Below, in pieces: positions 34,851 through 43,498 of a stretch of 64,000 nt of DNA. Both the position numbers and the translations under genes were made by a program. A model generated the notes under the pieces. That model searched no databases and was not told the origin of the DNA. It saw nothing but the letters and a program-made list of their open reading frames with translations. The stretch is from a virus. How positions within the stretch are numbered: the stretch's first letter is position 1; the number at the start of each line of letters is the position of its first letter. The stretch lies in the IMG/VR virus record IMGVR_UViG_3300009080_000001, positions 20,759 through 84,758 of that record. The stretch is one strand, 5' to 3'.

Positions 34851-37800
34851 TTACCCCACTATTCCTTTGTATTGGTCTATTAATTCTTGTAATTTACTCA
34901 TATCGCCACCAAAAGCAGCTTCTTCCATTTCAGCTTTATCAGCTTCATCAACATCTAATCCTTGTAGTTTACCCATAAGGTCATCAAGAGATGATCTCTC
35001 AGTTCCCGGAAGTGCTCCTGAACCAAGTTGCTTAGATTCTCTATCTTTAGCTTTTTGAAGTTCTTCTAGTTTTTGTTCTAAATATTTACCTTCTTCTTGT
35101 CTTCTAGTGTTTGTAGAGCTTTTTAGTACATCTACAACGTCCGAGTAATCCTCATCATTAGAAGCAGCGTTTATAAGGTTATTACCTAGTTTACCAGTTT
35201 GAAATTGCTTACTATATAATACAGTCTTTACCGGATCTGGTAGATCTTCGAACTCTTTATCATGTTTATTGTTTTTGTTAAAGTTACTTTGAACTTTATC
35301 ATAATAAGCACCTGCTGTAGCATTTTCAACTTCTTCAGCATCTACTATTCCATTCTCATTAATATCTCCACTTAGATCTAATGGATTTTCAGCAAGAAAT
35401 TCATCAGCTTCTTGTTTCTTTTTACCAAGATACGGAGTCAACTTTTCCTTAATAGCTGGATCTAAGTCTAAATCATTAAGATTATCTCTTTGTCCTAAGT
35501 CTAATGCATTAGCAATAGTAACTCCAGATTTTCCTAGAACTTTCCCACTTCTTGATTTTGGTATATAACCTTGTTCTTTGAATCCTTCAAGTCTGTGCAT
35601 TAAGTCTTTATCTATATTATCAGAATAATCTCCACTTTCTTCAACGCTATCAGGCTGTCTTTCAGGTACAATAGTTCCTTTGTAGCTGTCTAATAAATCA
35701 TTTAATTCATTTTCTGGAAGACCTATATCAGATGACATTTGATCATCCATTTCTTTAATAAACTTACCAAGTGACTTTCTAAATGCTGGTGCTTGTGAAA
35801 GTGAGAACATTATTTTATCTCTACTTTCAGGATCAGAATTAACAAGCCTCTCAAGCTCATCAGCGTACATCTGAAGCCCTTTATTCTCGCTCTTCACCAT
35901 ACTACTTCTAAATTGATTAATCTTCTCAGGAGACATCTTAGACAGTAACTTAGACGACATGTCAGATACAGCAGATACAGGCTTAGTTAACATTTTAGAT
36001 AATCTCTCACCTTTACCGTATAAACTTCCCATCCCTTCCGATAATATACCAGTAGCTTTTTGCATAACACCAGCTCTTGTAAATTCCCCAGTATGGCTTA
36101 TAGATCCTTCTAGGATATTATCTACATCAGCAGTTAATTCAAGTCTATCTAAACCTTTAGATATATCATCACCTTCTTTAACTATATGTCTCTGTAAGTA
36201 ATCTTTCTCTGTTCCTAATTTACTAGGTATACCTTTAATTAACTTAACCATATCTGGATGAGACAGGTTTTTACTTAATACGCTTTTATCAATGTTCATT
36301 ATATCCATTAACTGATATAATTTAGCTTGACCAGCTTTCTTTTCTGATAGTAACGGAAGTAGTTCAGTAATCTTATCTCTTCCTAATTTCCATAATTCAA
36401 TGTACATATCTTTTTCAGGGTCATTCCTATCGAAAGCTTTACCACCAACAGTTTTTACCCATTTTTGAAGAGTATCTATGTCCATTTTCTCGAAGTTTAA
36501 TCCTTTAGGAGGCAAAGCTCCATACTTATTAAATACTTCTCCAGTAGCTTCGTTCATATATTGTGCTACTATCTTATCTCCGTCTTTTCCTACTTTAATA
36601 CTAGAAGGACTAAACGGTGTTGTATCGTCTATAAATTGTTTCTGATAACTTTGTTTAATTGGTTCACCAGCTTCATCTAATACTTCTTCAGTAAATTTAG
36701 CTCTGCTTCTACTTAGATTACCGCCTTTAGTATCCCAAGGTATTTCAGCAAGGTCATCAAATTGGAATTGACCTTCTTGTATATTTTCTAACTCGTCCCC
36801 AGATTTAAGGATATGTTTAGCTATTTTAGATTCAGCTTTAATTGGAGCCATTGTTTCTTTTCTAGTACTAGCGTCCATTTTTTTCTGTATCTCATCTTTA
36901 GTTTTTTCAACTAATTTTTGAGCAGCTTTAGTTTGATTCCCAACAGCCATAGTTTCTACTTGGTCAGCCATTTTCATAATCTTATTACTAGCAGATCCTG
37001 TAAGCATCCCAGCTTCTTCTTTTAAGCCGTTTGCGATAGCCTGTAAGTCACCAGTAAGGTTTAGAGTTTCCTCGGCTCTAGCAGCCTTCTGAGCAGCTAA
37101 TTTATCGTCCATACCAATGTCTTTAAATGCTTTCTTTATATCATCAACAAGAGATTTAACCTCTTTTTCCATTATCTTACTACGTTCTTTATTACTAGTC
37201 ATCCCATGTTCTTTAGCGAACTTAAATGGCTTAGATATTGTTGGAAATTTCTCCGCTAAATCAGATAAACCTTCTCCTACTTTCTTAACTCCTTTAACTC
37301 CAGCTTTTAGTCCTAATGACATTGCTGGTGCAGCTAATGCTCCAGTTGTAGCACCTACCGCAGTATCTTGAGCTAGTTCTGGAAGTGTTTCACCTTCACT
37401 TTCTCCGAATCCATATGCTCCACCAAACTTAGCACCTTCTTTAGCTAGTCCACTTAAGCTTTTAACCATAGGAGCTTTTCCAGCTAATGCAGCACCTGTC
37501 TTTGCAGCGGCAGCTCCGCCACCAGTAAATGCAGCAGGTATTATTCCACCTAAAGCTTCTGCTGTTATTGCTGTTCCGGGATTTTCTTTTTTAGCTGCTT
37601 TAATATGTTCTCTAGCTACATCTCTTTCTTTTACGTAGCTTTCCATCATTTCTTTTTCTTTAGCGGCAGAACCTTCTGGATCTTGTATCATTTGTCTAGG
37701 ACTAGCTCCGCCTTTAGCAGCGAACATCCCGTACAATTCATCTAACATTCCCATAGTTAAACCTTGACCACCAGCTAAAGCTGCTGTTTCAGTCATAGAT

Positions 37801-37901
37801 ATTTCATCATCTACTGGAGCAAAATCAAGATCGTCAAAGTTATCTTGTTCTTCTACAGCAGAGAAATCTAAATCATCAAAGTTATCTTCTTTTTTAGCCA
37901 T
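34851..37901 (-). CDS. Large internal virion (ejection-type) protein
   Basis: 1016 residues. It opens with a tandem 14-residue repeat (DNFDDLDFSAVEEQ, DNFDDLDFAPVDDE), then Gly/Ala-rich segments (ALGGIIPAAFTGGGAAAAKT) and long helices. The order of large, glycine-rich and helical proteins at the end of the virion operon is typical for podovirus internal proteins ejected with DNA. No lytic transglycosylase motif found by eye. Assignment is by context and composition. Confidence 0.55.
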   Translation of the reverse strand: MAKKEDNFDDLDFSAVEEQDNFDDLDFAPVDDEISMTETAALAGGQGLTMGMLDELYGMFAAKGGASPRQMIQDPEGSAAKEKEMMESYVKERDVAREHIKAAKKENPGTAITAEALGGIIPAAFTGGGAAAAKTGAALAGKAPMVKSLSGLAKEGAKFGGAYGFGESEGETLPELAQDTAVGATTGALAAPAMSLGLKAGVKGVKKVGEGLSDLAEKFPTISKPFKFAKEHGMTSNKERSKIMEKEVKSLVDDIKKAFKDIGMDDKLAAQKAARAEETLNLTGDLQAIANGLKEEAGMLTGSASNKIMKMADQVETMAVGNQTKAAQKLVEKTKDEIQKKMDASTRKETMAPIKAESKIAKHILKSGDELENIQEGQFQFDDLAEIPWDTKGGNLSRSRAKFTEEVLDEAGEPIKQSYQKQFIDDTTPFSPSSIKVGKDGDKIVAQYMNEATGEVFNKYGALPPKGLNFEKMDIDTLQKWVKTVGGKAFDRNDPEKDMYIELWKLGRDKITELLPLLSEKKAGQAKLYQLMDIMNIDKSVLSKNLSHPDMVKLIKGIPSKLGTEKDYLQRHIVKEGDDISKGLDRLELTADVDNILEGSISHTGEFTRAGVMQKATGILSEGMGSLYGKGERLSKMLTKPVSAVSDMSSKLLSKMSPEKINQFRSSMVKSENKGLQMYADELERLVNSDPESRDKIMFSLSQAPAFRKSLGKFIKEMDDQMSSDIGLPENELNDLLDSYKGTIVPERQPDSVEESGDYSDNIDKDLMHRLEGFKEQGYIPKSRSGKVLGKSGVTIANALDLGQRDNLNDLDLDPAIKEKLTPYLGKKKQEADEFLAENPLDLSGDINENGIVDAEEVENATAGAYYDKVQSNFNKNNKHDKEFEDLPDPVKTVLYSKQFQTGKLGNNLINAASNDEDYSDVVDVLKSSTNTRRQEEGKYLEQKLEELQKAKDRESKQLGSGALPGTERSSLDDLMGKLQGLDVDEADKAEMEEAAFGGDMSKLQELIDQYKGIVG

Positions 37902-39223
37902 TACATAAGTCCTTTAGCTCTTAATCCTTTTATAATCCTTTCTCTTGAAGCGTTAGGATTCTTTTCTTGCATCTTTTGAATTAACATTTCTGGATCAGCT
38001 TTGGTAGATTCTTTCTTACCTTTTAACAGATCTGATGCGTACTTATCTAAGTCTCTAAACCCAGCTTTCTTCAAGTTTGGTATTTGTGTTTTATCTACAA
38101 TTTGTAATTCACCTTTAGGGTCAACTATAGTAGTTTGTTCACCTCTTAATATAGGATGATCAAATCTATCTAAGTTTCCGTATTTATCAACATAATCAGC
38201 TTTAGCTTGTGATACTATCCTATCTTTTAATAGTGAACTTTTAGATCCTAATAGTATTTGTACGTTAGTTTCGTCATCATTTGAAACAGAAGCCTGAGTT
38301 GATTTCCATGCTCTACGTTCAGCATCTGAATCTACAGCCTTACTCATACCAGCAAATGTACTAACCATGTTCTTTAGGTCAATATCTTTAAACTTAGCAT
38401 CTAATGACTCGGTATCTTGACTTACATATTTAGTTAGTCCACCTAATGTAGCAATAGGACCAGTTCCTAAAGTTTCATCTTTACTATATTGTAATTGAGC
38501 GTTCATAGCTTCGTCAACTTTTGACATATTGTTTGCATTTGTTTGTAATGCTTTCTGAGACTCAGCGAAATCAGCAGCTTGTTTCTTATGTACTGCTTTG
38601 CCGAATTCAGTTTCTTTTGGTTTCTTACCTTCTGATTTAAGTTTCTTTTCAGCTAACTCTACTTGCTTCTTTTGGTAAGGAGTCATCTCATCTTTCTTAC
38701 CCATAGCCATATAATTCTGATACATCTTTTGAAGGTTTTGCATACCAGATAACTCTTCTTTTTTCTTAGAAGATCTTTCTTTTTTTAAGTTTTGAGCATG
38801 ATTTGATTTTATATCTTTAAATTGACTTCCTTGAGCATAGTTTAGTAAATTATGTGCAGATGCTAGTACGTCTGGTAAATGATCCTTCCAACCTAACTCT
38901 TTTTCAGGTTCAGCTAGTTTAGCTTTATACTGATCGATTAGCTTAGAGTATTCCTCTTTAGCTTTAGGTTCCATATAAGGAGATCTAGCATCTTCATTAG
39001 TCTGTTCTATATCTCTTTTAGTTTGATCTGGGTTTTGTTCAGAAGAGGCAATTCCCCTAGCAACTCCAGCAACATCTTGAACAGTTTCTCTTTGAGTTTC
39101 AGCAGTAGCCGTAGCTTCCTGAGCCATATCCTCTTCTAACGGAGTAGTTACATACTCTTCTCTTTCTGGAGATCCTCCCATCATAGCAGCTTGTAACTTT
39201 TTTAAGTAATCCATATCTTCCAT
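37901..39223 (-). CDS. Virion-associated helical protein
   Basis: 440 residues, almost wholly helical and Gln/Lys/Glu-rich (MAQEATATAETQRETVQDVA). It ends with LIQKMQEKNPNASRERIIKG. Its stop overlaps the following gene's start (TAATG type). Probably an internal or ejection protein; no family recognised. Confidence 0.5.
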   Translation of the reverse strand: MEDMDYLKKLQAAMMGGSPEREEYVTTPLEEDMAQEATATAETQRETVQDVAGVARGIASSEQNPDQTKRDIEQTNEDARSPYMEPKAKEEYSKLIDQYKAKLAEPEKELGWKDHLPDVLASAHNLLNYAQGSQFKDIKSNHAQNLKKERSSKKKEELSGMQNLQKMYQNYMAMGKKDEMTPYQKKQVELAEKKLKSEGKKPKETEFGKAVHKKQAADFAESQKALQTNANNMSKVDEAMNAQLQYSKDETLGTGPIATLGGLTKYVSQDTESLDAKFKDIDLKNMVSTFAGMSKAVDSDAERRAWKSTQASVSNDDETNVQILLGSKSSLLKDRIVSQAKADYVDKYGNLDRFDHPILRGEQTTIVDPKGELQIVDKTQIPNLKKAGFRDLDKYASDLLKGKKESTKADPEMLIQKMQEKNPNASRERIIKGLRAKGLM

Positions 39224-39225
39224 TA

Positions 39226-41121
39226 TTATTCCCCTAGTGCTGAAAGTAGTTTTTTAAGTCCACTTACTTTCATGTCTTCACCATTGTCAATTTCTTCTGT
39301 TAATTCCTCTTGATATCCTGAAGGCACACCTTCCACTATATCATCTTCTCCTAAGCTGTCAACACTTTCTTCACCTCTTAATATATCCATTAAGCGTTGT
39401 TGTTGAGCAACATTTAGTACTGCTTCTCCAGAGTTTAGTCTTGCATCAACTCTATCTCTTTCAAAAGAATCTCCACCAACTACAGCACCTTCGCCTTCAG
39501 AATCGAACATTAAGTCTCCGTCTTCAGCTTGTTTAGTTCCTGAATGTATTCCTCCACATTCGTATGTAGGTTGTCTCATTCTAGCCATTTCTGATATTGG
39601 ACTAACTCCACCGTCTTCAAATTGAGCACCTTGAAATGCGTTACCAAACTGTTGAGATTGTACGGGTGTCATTACGTTTTCAGCTTTTTCTAGTTTAAAT
39701 GTATCTTCAAAAGCTTCACCTTGTTTTGGCTCTAAAGCTCCCATTAATTGGTTAGCAGCTTTAAGTCCCTTAGCAATATTTGCTCCAGACATTCCAGAAT
39801 CATCGCCTTTAATTAATTCTTGAGCTTGTTCATTTGTTTGTATATCAGCAGATGTTTTATCATTACCTTGTCCTAGCAATGCTATGTCTTTTACTTCTTC
39901 TCCAGCTATTGCTTTTTTCATATCTTGTTGCATCTTACCTTGATCAAAAAATGGGTTTTTTTCTGCAGCTCCAAACCCTTCTCTTAACTCAACTGGCATT
40001 TCTGAAACTGGTTCTTTAGCTAAATCAGTTGTATATTGTTTACCTTGCCAATCAAAAGATCCGCCATCGCCTTGTTGTGATCTTGCTTGTTTAAATGCGT
40101 CTCCAAAAGCAACTCCACCATTTTCTAGTCCAGTTACTTCTTCTCTAGCTTCTTTTTGAGGAACAAGTTCTCCACGAACTCTCTTCATATAGTCACTTTT
40201 AAATTTCTCATGTTGTTTAGATTCTTGAGCTTGCGCTTTGGCAATACCACCGTCTTCCATTTGAGTTGCTAATGCTCCTGCACCAGCTCCAATAGCAGCT
40301 CCCCAAGGACCGAAAGATGCTCCAGCAGATCCACCAGCTAATGCACCTTGCATTGCACTTGGTTTCTGAGGTCCAGCAGGTCCAGCACTTATAGAGTTCT
40401 GAGATCCGGCTTTTGCCATCTGATTATTAAACTGTTGTTGATTAAGCTGGTTTCTAACCTGAGATTGTTGGTTAGCAATATTTGCTCTTGAGTTTTCATT
40501 TTGTTGTCTAGCAGATAGATTCATTGCGTTAACATTTTGTCTATTCATTGCATTAGCTTTAGCAATTGCATCTTTAGCACTAGCTTGTTGAGATTGTCTT
40601 TGGAAATCAGCTCCTTCCATTTGTCCAGCCATTTGTCCCATACCTTGAAGGGCAGCCATTCTTTGTTGTTGACCTTGAGCAGCCATTTGCATAGCCTTCT
40701 GACGAGCAGAATTAGCTCCTCCCTGACTTCCTTGCAACTTAGCCATAAGTGATGCACCAGAATCTCCCATACCCTTACGAGCCATTTCTGATTCAATAGC
40801 AGCACGTTGAGACTTTTCTTGAGCACCTACTTGTCCCATCATCTCTTCCATAGCGAACTTATCTTGAGCTGTTAACCCTTGGTCAGCACGTTCTTGCATT
40901 CCAGATAATGCTTGCATCTGTTGCTCTTTCAATCTAGGGTCAGTACTAATGTCTCCCATAGCAGATTGACCTAATTGTTCGGCATCTAATAATCCAACTA
41001 ATTCAGGATTCTGAAGTACATATTCTTCAAGTTCTGGAGTATCTATAAGCTCCATTCTTTTCATTTTATCCCTTTGAGCCTCTCTCGCTGCTTTATTTGG
41101 ATCTGCTGCTTTACCACCCAT
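39226..41121 (-). CDS. Internal virion protein, Gln/Met-rich with glycine zipper
   Basis: 631 residues. Gln/Met/Ala-rich helix region (about 80-240), glycine-zipper hydrophobic stretch GASFGPWGAAIGAGAGALAT, and a C-terminal RVDARLNSGEAVLNVAQQQR. The last is a motif often seen in phage tail or internal proteins near their end. Probable DNA-ejection or core protein. Assignment by composition and context. Confidence 0.55.
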   Translation of the reverse strand: MGGKAADPNKAAREAQRDKMKRMELIDTPELEEYVLQNPELVGLLDAEQLGQSAMGDISTDPRLKEQQMQALSGMQERADQGLTAQDKFAMEEMMGQVGAQEKSQRAAIESEMARKGMGDSGASLMAKLQGSQGGANSARQKAMQMAAQGQQQRMAALQGMGQMAGQMEGADFQRQSQQASAKDAIAKANAMNRQNVNAMNLSARQQNENSRANIANQQSQVRNQLNQQQFNNQMAKAGSQNSISAGPAGPQKPSAMQGALAGGSAGASFGPWGAAIGAGAGALATQMEDGGIAKAQAQESKQHEKFKSDYMKRVRGELVPQKEAREEVTGLENGGVAFGDAFKQARSQQGDGGSFDWQGKQYTTDLAKEPVSEMPVELREGFGAAEKNPFFDQGKMQQDMKKAIAGEEVKDIALLGQGNDKTSADIQTNEQAQELIKGDDSGMSGANIAKGLKAANQLMGALEPKQGEAFEDTFKLEKAENVMTPVQSQQFGNAFQGAQFEDGGVSPISEMARMRQPTYECGGIHSGTKQAEDGDLMFDSEGEGAVVGGDSFERDRVDARLNSGEAVLNVAQQQRLMDILRGEESVDSLGEDDIVEGVPSGYQEELTEEIDNGEDMKVSGLKKLLSALGE

Positions 41122-41130
41122 CGTTATCTC

Positions 41131-41472
41131 CTATAGGTCTTTGTAGTAATTATTTCTATGTTTATCATCTGGATCTTTTCCACAATACTCAAATCCAAAC
41201 TTTAGCATCAATCTATGACTTCTTTTCCATCCGTTTGTTCTTTCGTCTGTAAAGCCGTAAACTGTTTCTATATCTTTTTTCTTAAACTCTTCTATTAATT
41301 CTTCAATAAATTTCTTCATTACTTGTTGACCACGTACTTCCGGTCTTGAGTATATATCTATTATTGACGCTGAGTTATCCTCTTCATATATTTTGTACGT
41401 TATAAAACAATCGTCGTTATGTATTAATTCTACCTCGTCTCTTTCCTTAAGGTATTGCTTGTATAATTCCAT
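41131..41472 (-). CDS. GNAT-family acetyltransferase
   Basis: 113 residues. DNSASIIDIYSRPEVRGQQVMKKFIEELIEEF fits the GNAT motif A (beta strand, R/Q-x2-G-x-G/A-like turn, helix); it is followed by the conserved ETVYGFTDERTNGWKRSHRL and GFEYCGK strand. GNAT genes inside phage structural clusters are frequent and may modify capsid or host proteins. Substrate unknown. Confidence 0.7.
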   Translation of the reverse strand: MELYKQYLKERDEVELIHNDDCFITYKIYEEDNSASIIDIYSRPEVRGQQVMKKFIEELIEEFKKKDIETVYGFTDERTNGWKRSHRLMLKFGFEYCGKDPDDKHRNNYYKDL

Positions 41473-43002
41473 CTACTTTAACCCTCTTCCTCCGCCTGAA
41501 CCACCTTCTCTTGTTGGAACCTGTTCTGGAGCTAGTTCTAAGTCTCCAATAGAGTCTAAACTTCTAACATCTTCTTGTCCTAATAGACCTTTTAGTTTTT
41601 GGAATCTAGAAAGGTTTTCTTGTGTTTGAGGTAACATTCCTGATATCTCATTTGACAGTAAACCTTTAGTGCTATTATATGCTTCTTGTTGTTCTTGTTG
41701 ACTTTGCATTTGGTCCCAAGCTTTCTTTGCTAGTATTTGTTGATGATTTCTATCACTACTAAAATGTGTTTTACTACCAAATGGGTCCATATATTTTTTT
41801 TCTAATTCTAATAAAGCTTCTGGGTTTTGGAGATTAGCAATATCAGCGTTGAATTTATCTCCTAAAGTTTTCCATCCTGATTTATGTATAGGAACTGAAT
41901 ACTTCCCTGCTCCTGCTCTAGAATCTGCGGCTTTCATTTCAGCTTTAATTCTACCTAGTAAAGCAGATTTAGCGTTATCGAAACTTCCTTGACTTCCACT
42001 TATAAGACTCTCGTAATCTTTATCCATAGTTTGGTTCTGAGCATAGTCAGCTTCTAAACCTTTTAACTTACTATAATTATCTTCTAAATTAGCAAATTGA
42101 TCTGATCCCATTTGATCAGTAGCAAGTCCTGTTACATAATCACCAAATTGATCTCTTTCTCTTTGAAATTGTCCAACATTTGATGTAAATTGTTGACTCA
42201 TATCAGATATATTTTTATCTAAAGCATTAGCTTCGTCTTGAACACCTTGCGTTATTTGTTGTCTAGCTTGATCGTCACCTGAAGTAATTAATTGATCTAG
42301 ACCACCCATACCTTGAGTATATGCACCTTGTTTACTAAATGTATCTTGAAGAAGGTTTCTACGACCTTGTTCAGTTCCAGCTTGTCCAGCCATTTGCTGT
42401 AAAGCTCTTGCTTTTTGAGATTGTTCAGCTAAACTAACATTACCAACATCTATCATTCCTTTTGGTCCTGCAGATAATTCTTGGAACCTAGAGGCTTGAT
42501 CTTCTTGAGTAGGTTGAGGTGTTACTGGTGCTTCAGTAGCCGCTGGTTGTTGAGGTTGATTTGTCCCCATTACGTTTCCAACAATGTTCTCAGCTTCTTG
42601 TTTCTGACTAGCAAGTGATGCTTGGTTTGAGTCCAAAGCAGCCTTCATATCAGCTTGTTTCTTTTCTGCTTGTGCAGCAATATCAGATGCTTGTGATCCA
42701 ACATTCTCTGTAACTGCTCCTGCCATCTTCTGTGCTTGAGGTTTGTTCTTTTGAACATACTTCTGGATATTTGTAAACATTCCAGAAGAGGCTGGTTTAC
42801 TTGACTGTTGCGGCTGTTGAGCTGCTCCAGCTTGAGTTGATGACATTCCGGCTTGTACTGTTGATGGTTGAGATGGTGCGGCTTGGGAAGCCTGAGAGTC
42901 CTGACCTTGAGGTTGTGCAGCAGGTTGCTGACCACCCGTAAGGGGAGTAGAAGAAACTACTTGATTTTGATCTGGTTTGTTGTTTGACGCATCGTATGCC
43001 AT
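41473..43002 (-). CDS. Gln/Ala/Ser-rich internal virion protein
   Basis: 509 residues. A low-complexity Gln/Pro/Ser/Ala N-terminal 90 residues (SQASQAAPSQPSTVQAGMSS) then helical Gln-rich segments. First gene behind the 18-bp element at 43030, starting with AGGAC before the ATG. Probably an ejection or scaffold-like component; no fold recognised. Confidence 0.5.
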   Translation of the reverse strand: MAYDASNNKPDQNQVVSSTPLTGGQQPAAQPQGQDSQASQAAPSQPSTVQAGMSSTQAGAAQQPQQSSKPASSGMFTNIQKYVQKNKPQAQKMAGAVTENVGSQASDIAAQAEKKQADMKAALDSNQASLASQKQEAENIVGNVMGTNQPQQPAATEAPVTPQPTQEDQASRFQELSAGPKGMIDVGNVSLAEQSQKARALQQMAGQAGTEQGRRNLLQDTFSKQGAYTQGMGGLDQLITSGDDQARQQITQGVQDEANALDKNISDMSQQFTSNVGQFQRERDQFGDYVTGLATDQMGSDQFANLEDNYSKLKGLEADYAQNQTMDKDYESLISGSQGSFDNAKSALLGRIKAEMKAADSRAGAGKYSVPIHKSGWKTLGDKFNADIANLQNPEALLELEKKYMDPFGSKTHFSSDRNHQQILAKKAWDQMQSQQEQQEAYNSTKGLLSNEISGMLPQTQENLSRFQKLKGLLGQEDVRSLDSIGDLELAPEQVPTREGGSGGGRGLK

Positions 43003-43029
43003 AAATGTCCTGTTTTATTTATATCTCTA

Positions 43030-43047
43030 TATATAGTTGTTAAATTT
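43030..43047 (-). promoter_or_regulatory. 18-bp late-promoter-like element, copy 1
   Basis: Minus-strand sequence AAATTTAACAACTATATA, followed by TAGAGA, in the 85-bp space before the gene starting at 43002. Identical over 18 bp to 48303-48320. The ACTATA-TAG core resembles T7/SP6-type promoters (CACTATAG). Confidence 0.6.
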
Positions 43048-43048
43048 A

Positions 43049-43061
43049 TACGAAATTCGTA
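43049..43061. other. 13-bp palindrome beside the late element
   Basis: TACGAA-A-TTCGTA, perfect dyad, one base upstream (minus-strand sense) of the 18-bp element. Could be an operator or a short hairpin. It is absent from the second copy of the element. Confidence 0.4.
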
Positions 43062-43087
43062 CAATAAAATTAAAAAAATGAACAATT

Positions 43088-43498
43088 CTAGTATATTACA
43101 AGTGTTATTTGGAACTTATTATTAGCTGGAAGACCTGTAATACTGTGTATTTTTATTAGATCTCCTCCAATTGGGCTAAAATTGACAAAGGGTTGTGAAG
43201 TTGGATAAATACTTGAATTCGTTAGATTATAAGCTCTTATTACTTGTATCCCTTTTACACCAGTTTTACCGACATTTACGTTAAAAGGTGTCTGGGTAGG
43301 TATTCCTGAGCTATCCACAGTAACATCTATAGTTTTAATAGTTTCTACCCTATTATCAAAGTCTATTCTACTGTCAGATAATTCAACAACTTCCTGCATA
43401 AATGAGTTTAAAATAGATCCTAACTGACTAATCAATTGGCTATATTCATCGTCAAAGTCTTCAGCTCTAATATTTCTAGTGTTATTTAACTTAGGCAT
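43088..43498 (-). CDS. Virion-associated hypothetical protein
   Basis: 136 residues starting MPKLNNTRNI, with TAATG overlap to the gene above (start at 43498). Beta-rich C-terminal half (VDVTVDSSGIP-type strands). Sits directly after the nozzle-like gene, so likely a tail accessory protein. No family recognised. Confidence 0.55.
   Translation of the reverse strand: MPKLNNTRNIRAEDFDDEYSQLISQLGSILNSFMQEVVELSDSRIDFDNRVETIKTIDVTVDSSGIPTQTPFNVNVGKTGVKGIQVIRAYNLTNSSIYPTSQPFVNFSPIGGDLIKIHSITGLPANNKFQITLVIY

Noticed and set aside
40545-40826. Minus-strand Leu/Lys/Trp-rich alternative frame inside the 39226-41121 gene
   Set aside because: Arises from the Gln/Met-rich repeats read in another frame; no independent start signal.
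42645-42935. Minus-strand Leu/His/Gln-rich alternative frame inside the 41473-43002 gene
   Set aside because: Low-complexity shadow of the Gln/Ala/Ser-rich region.
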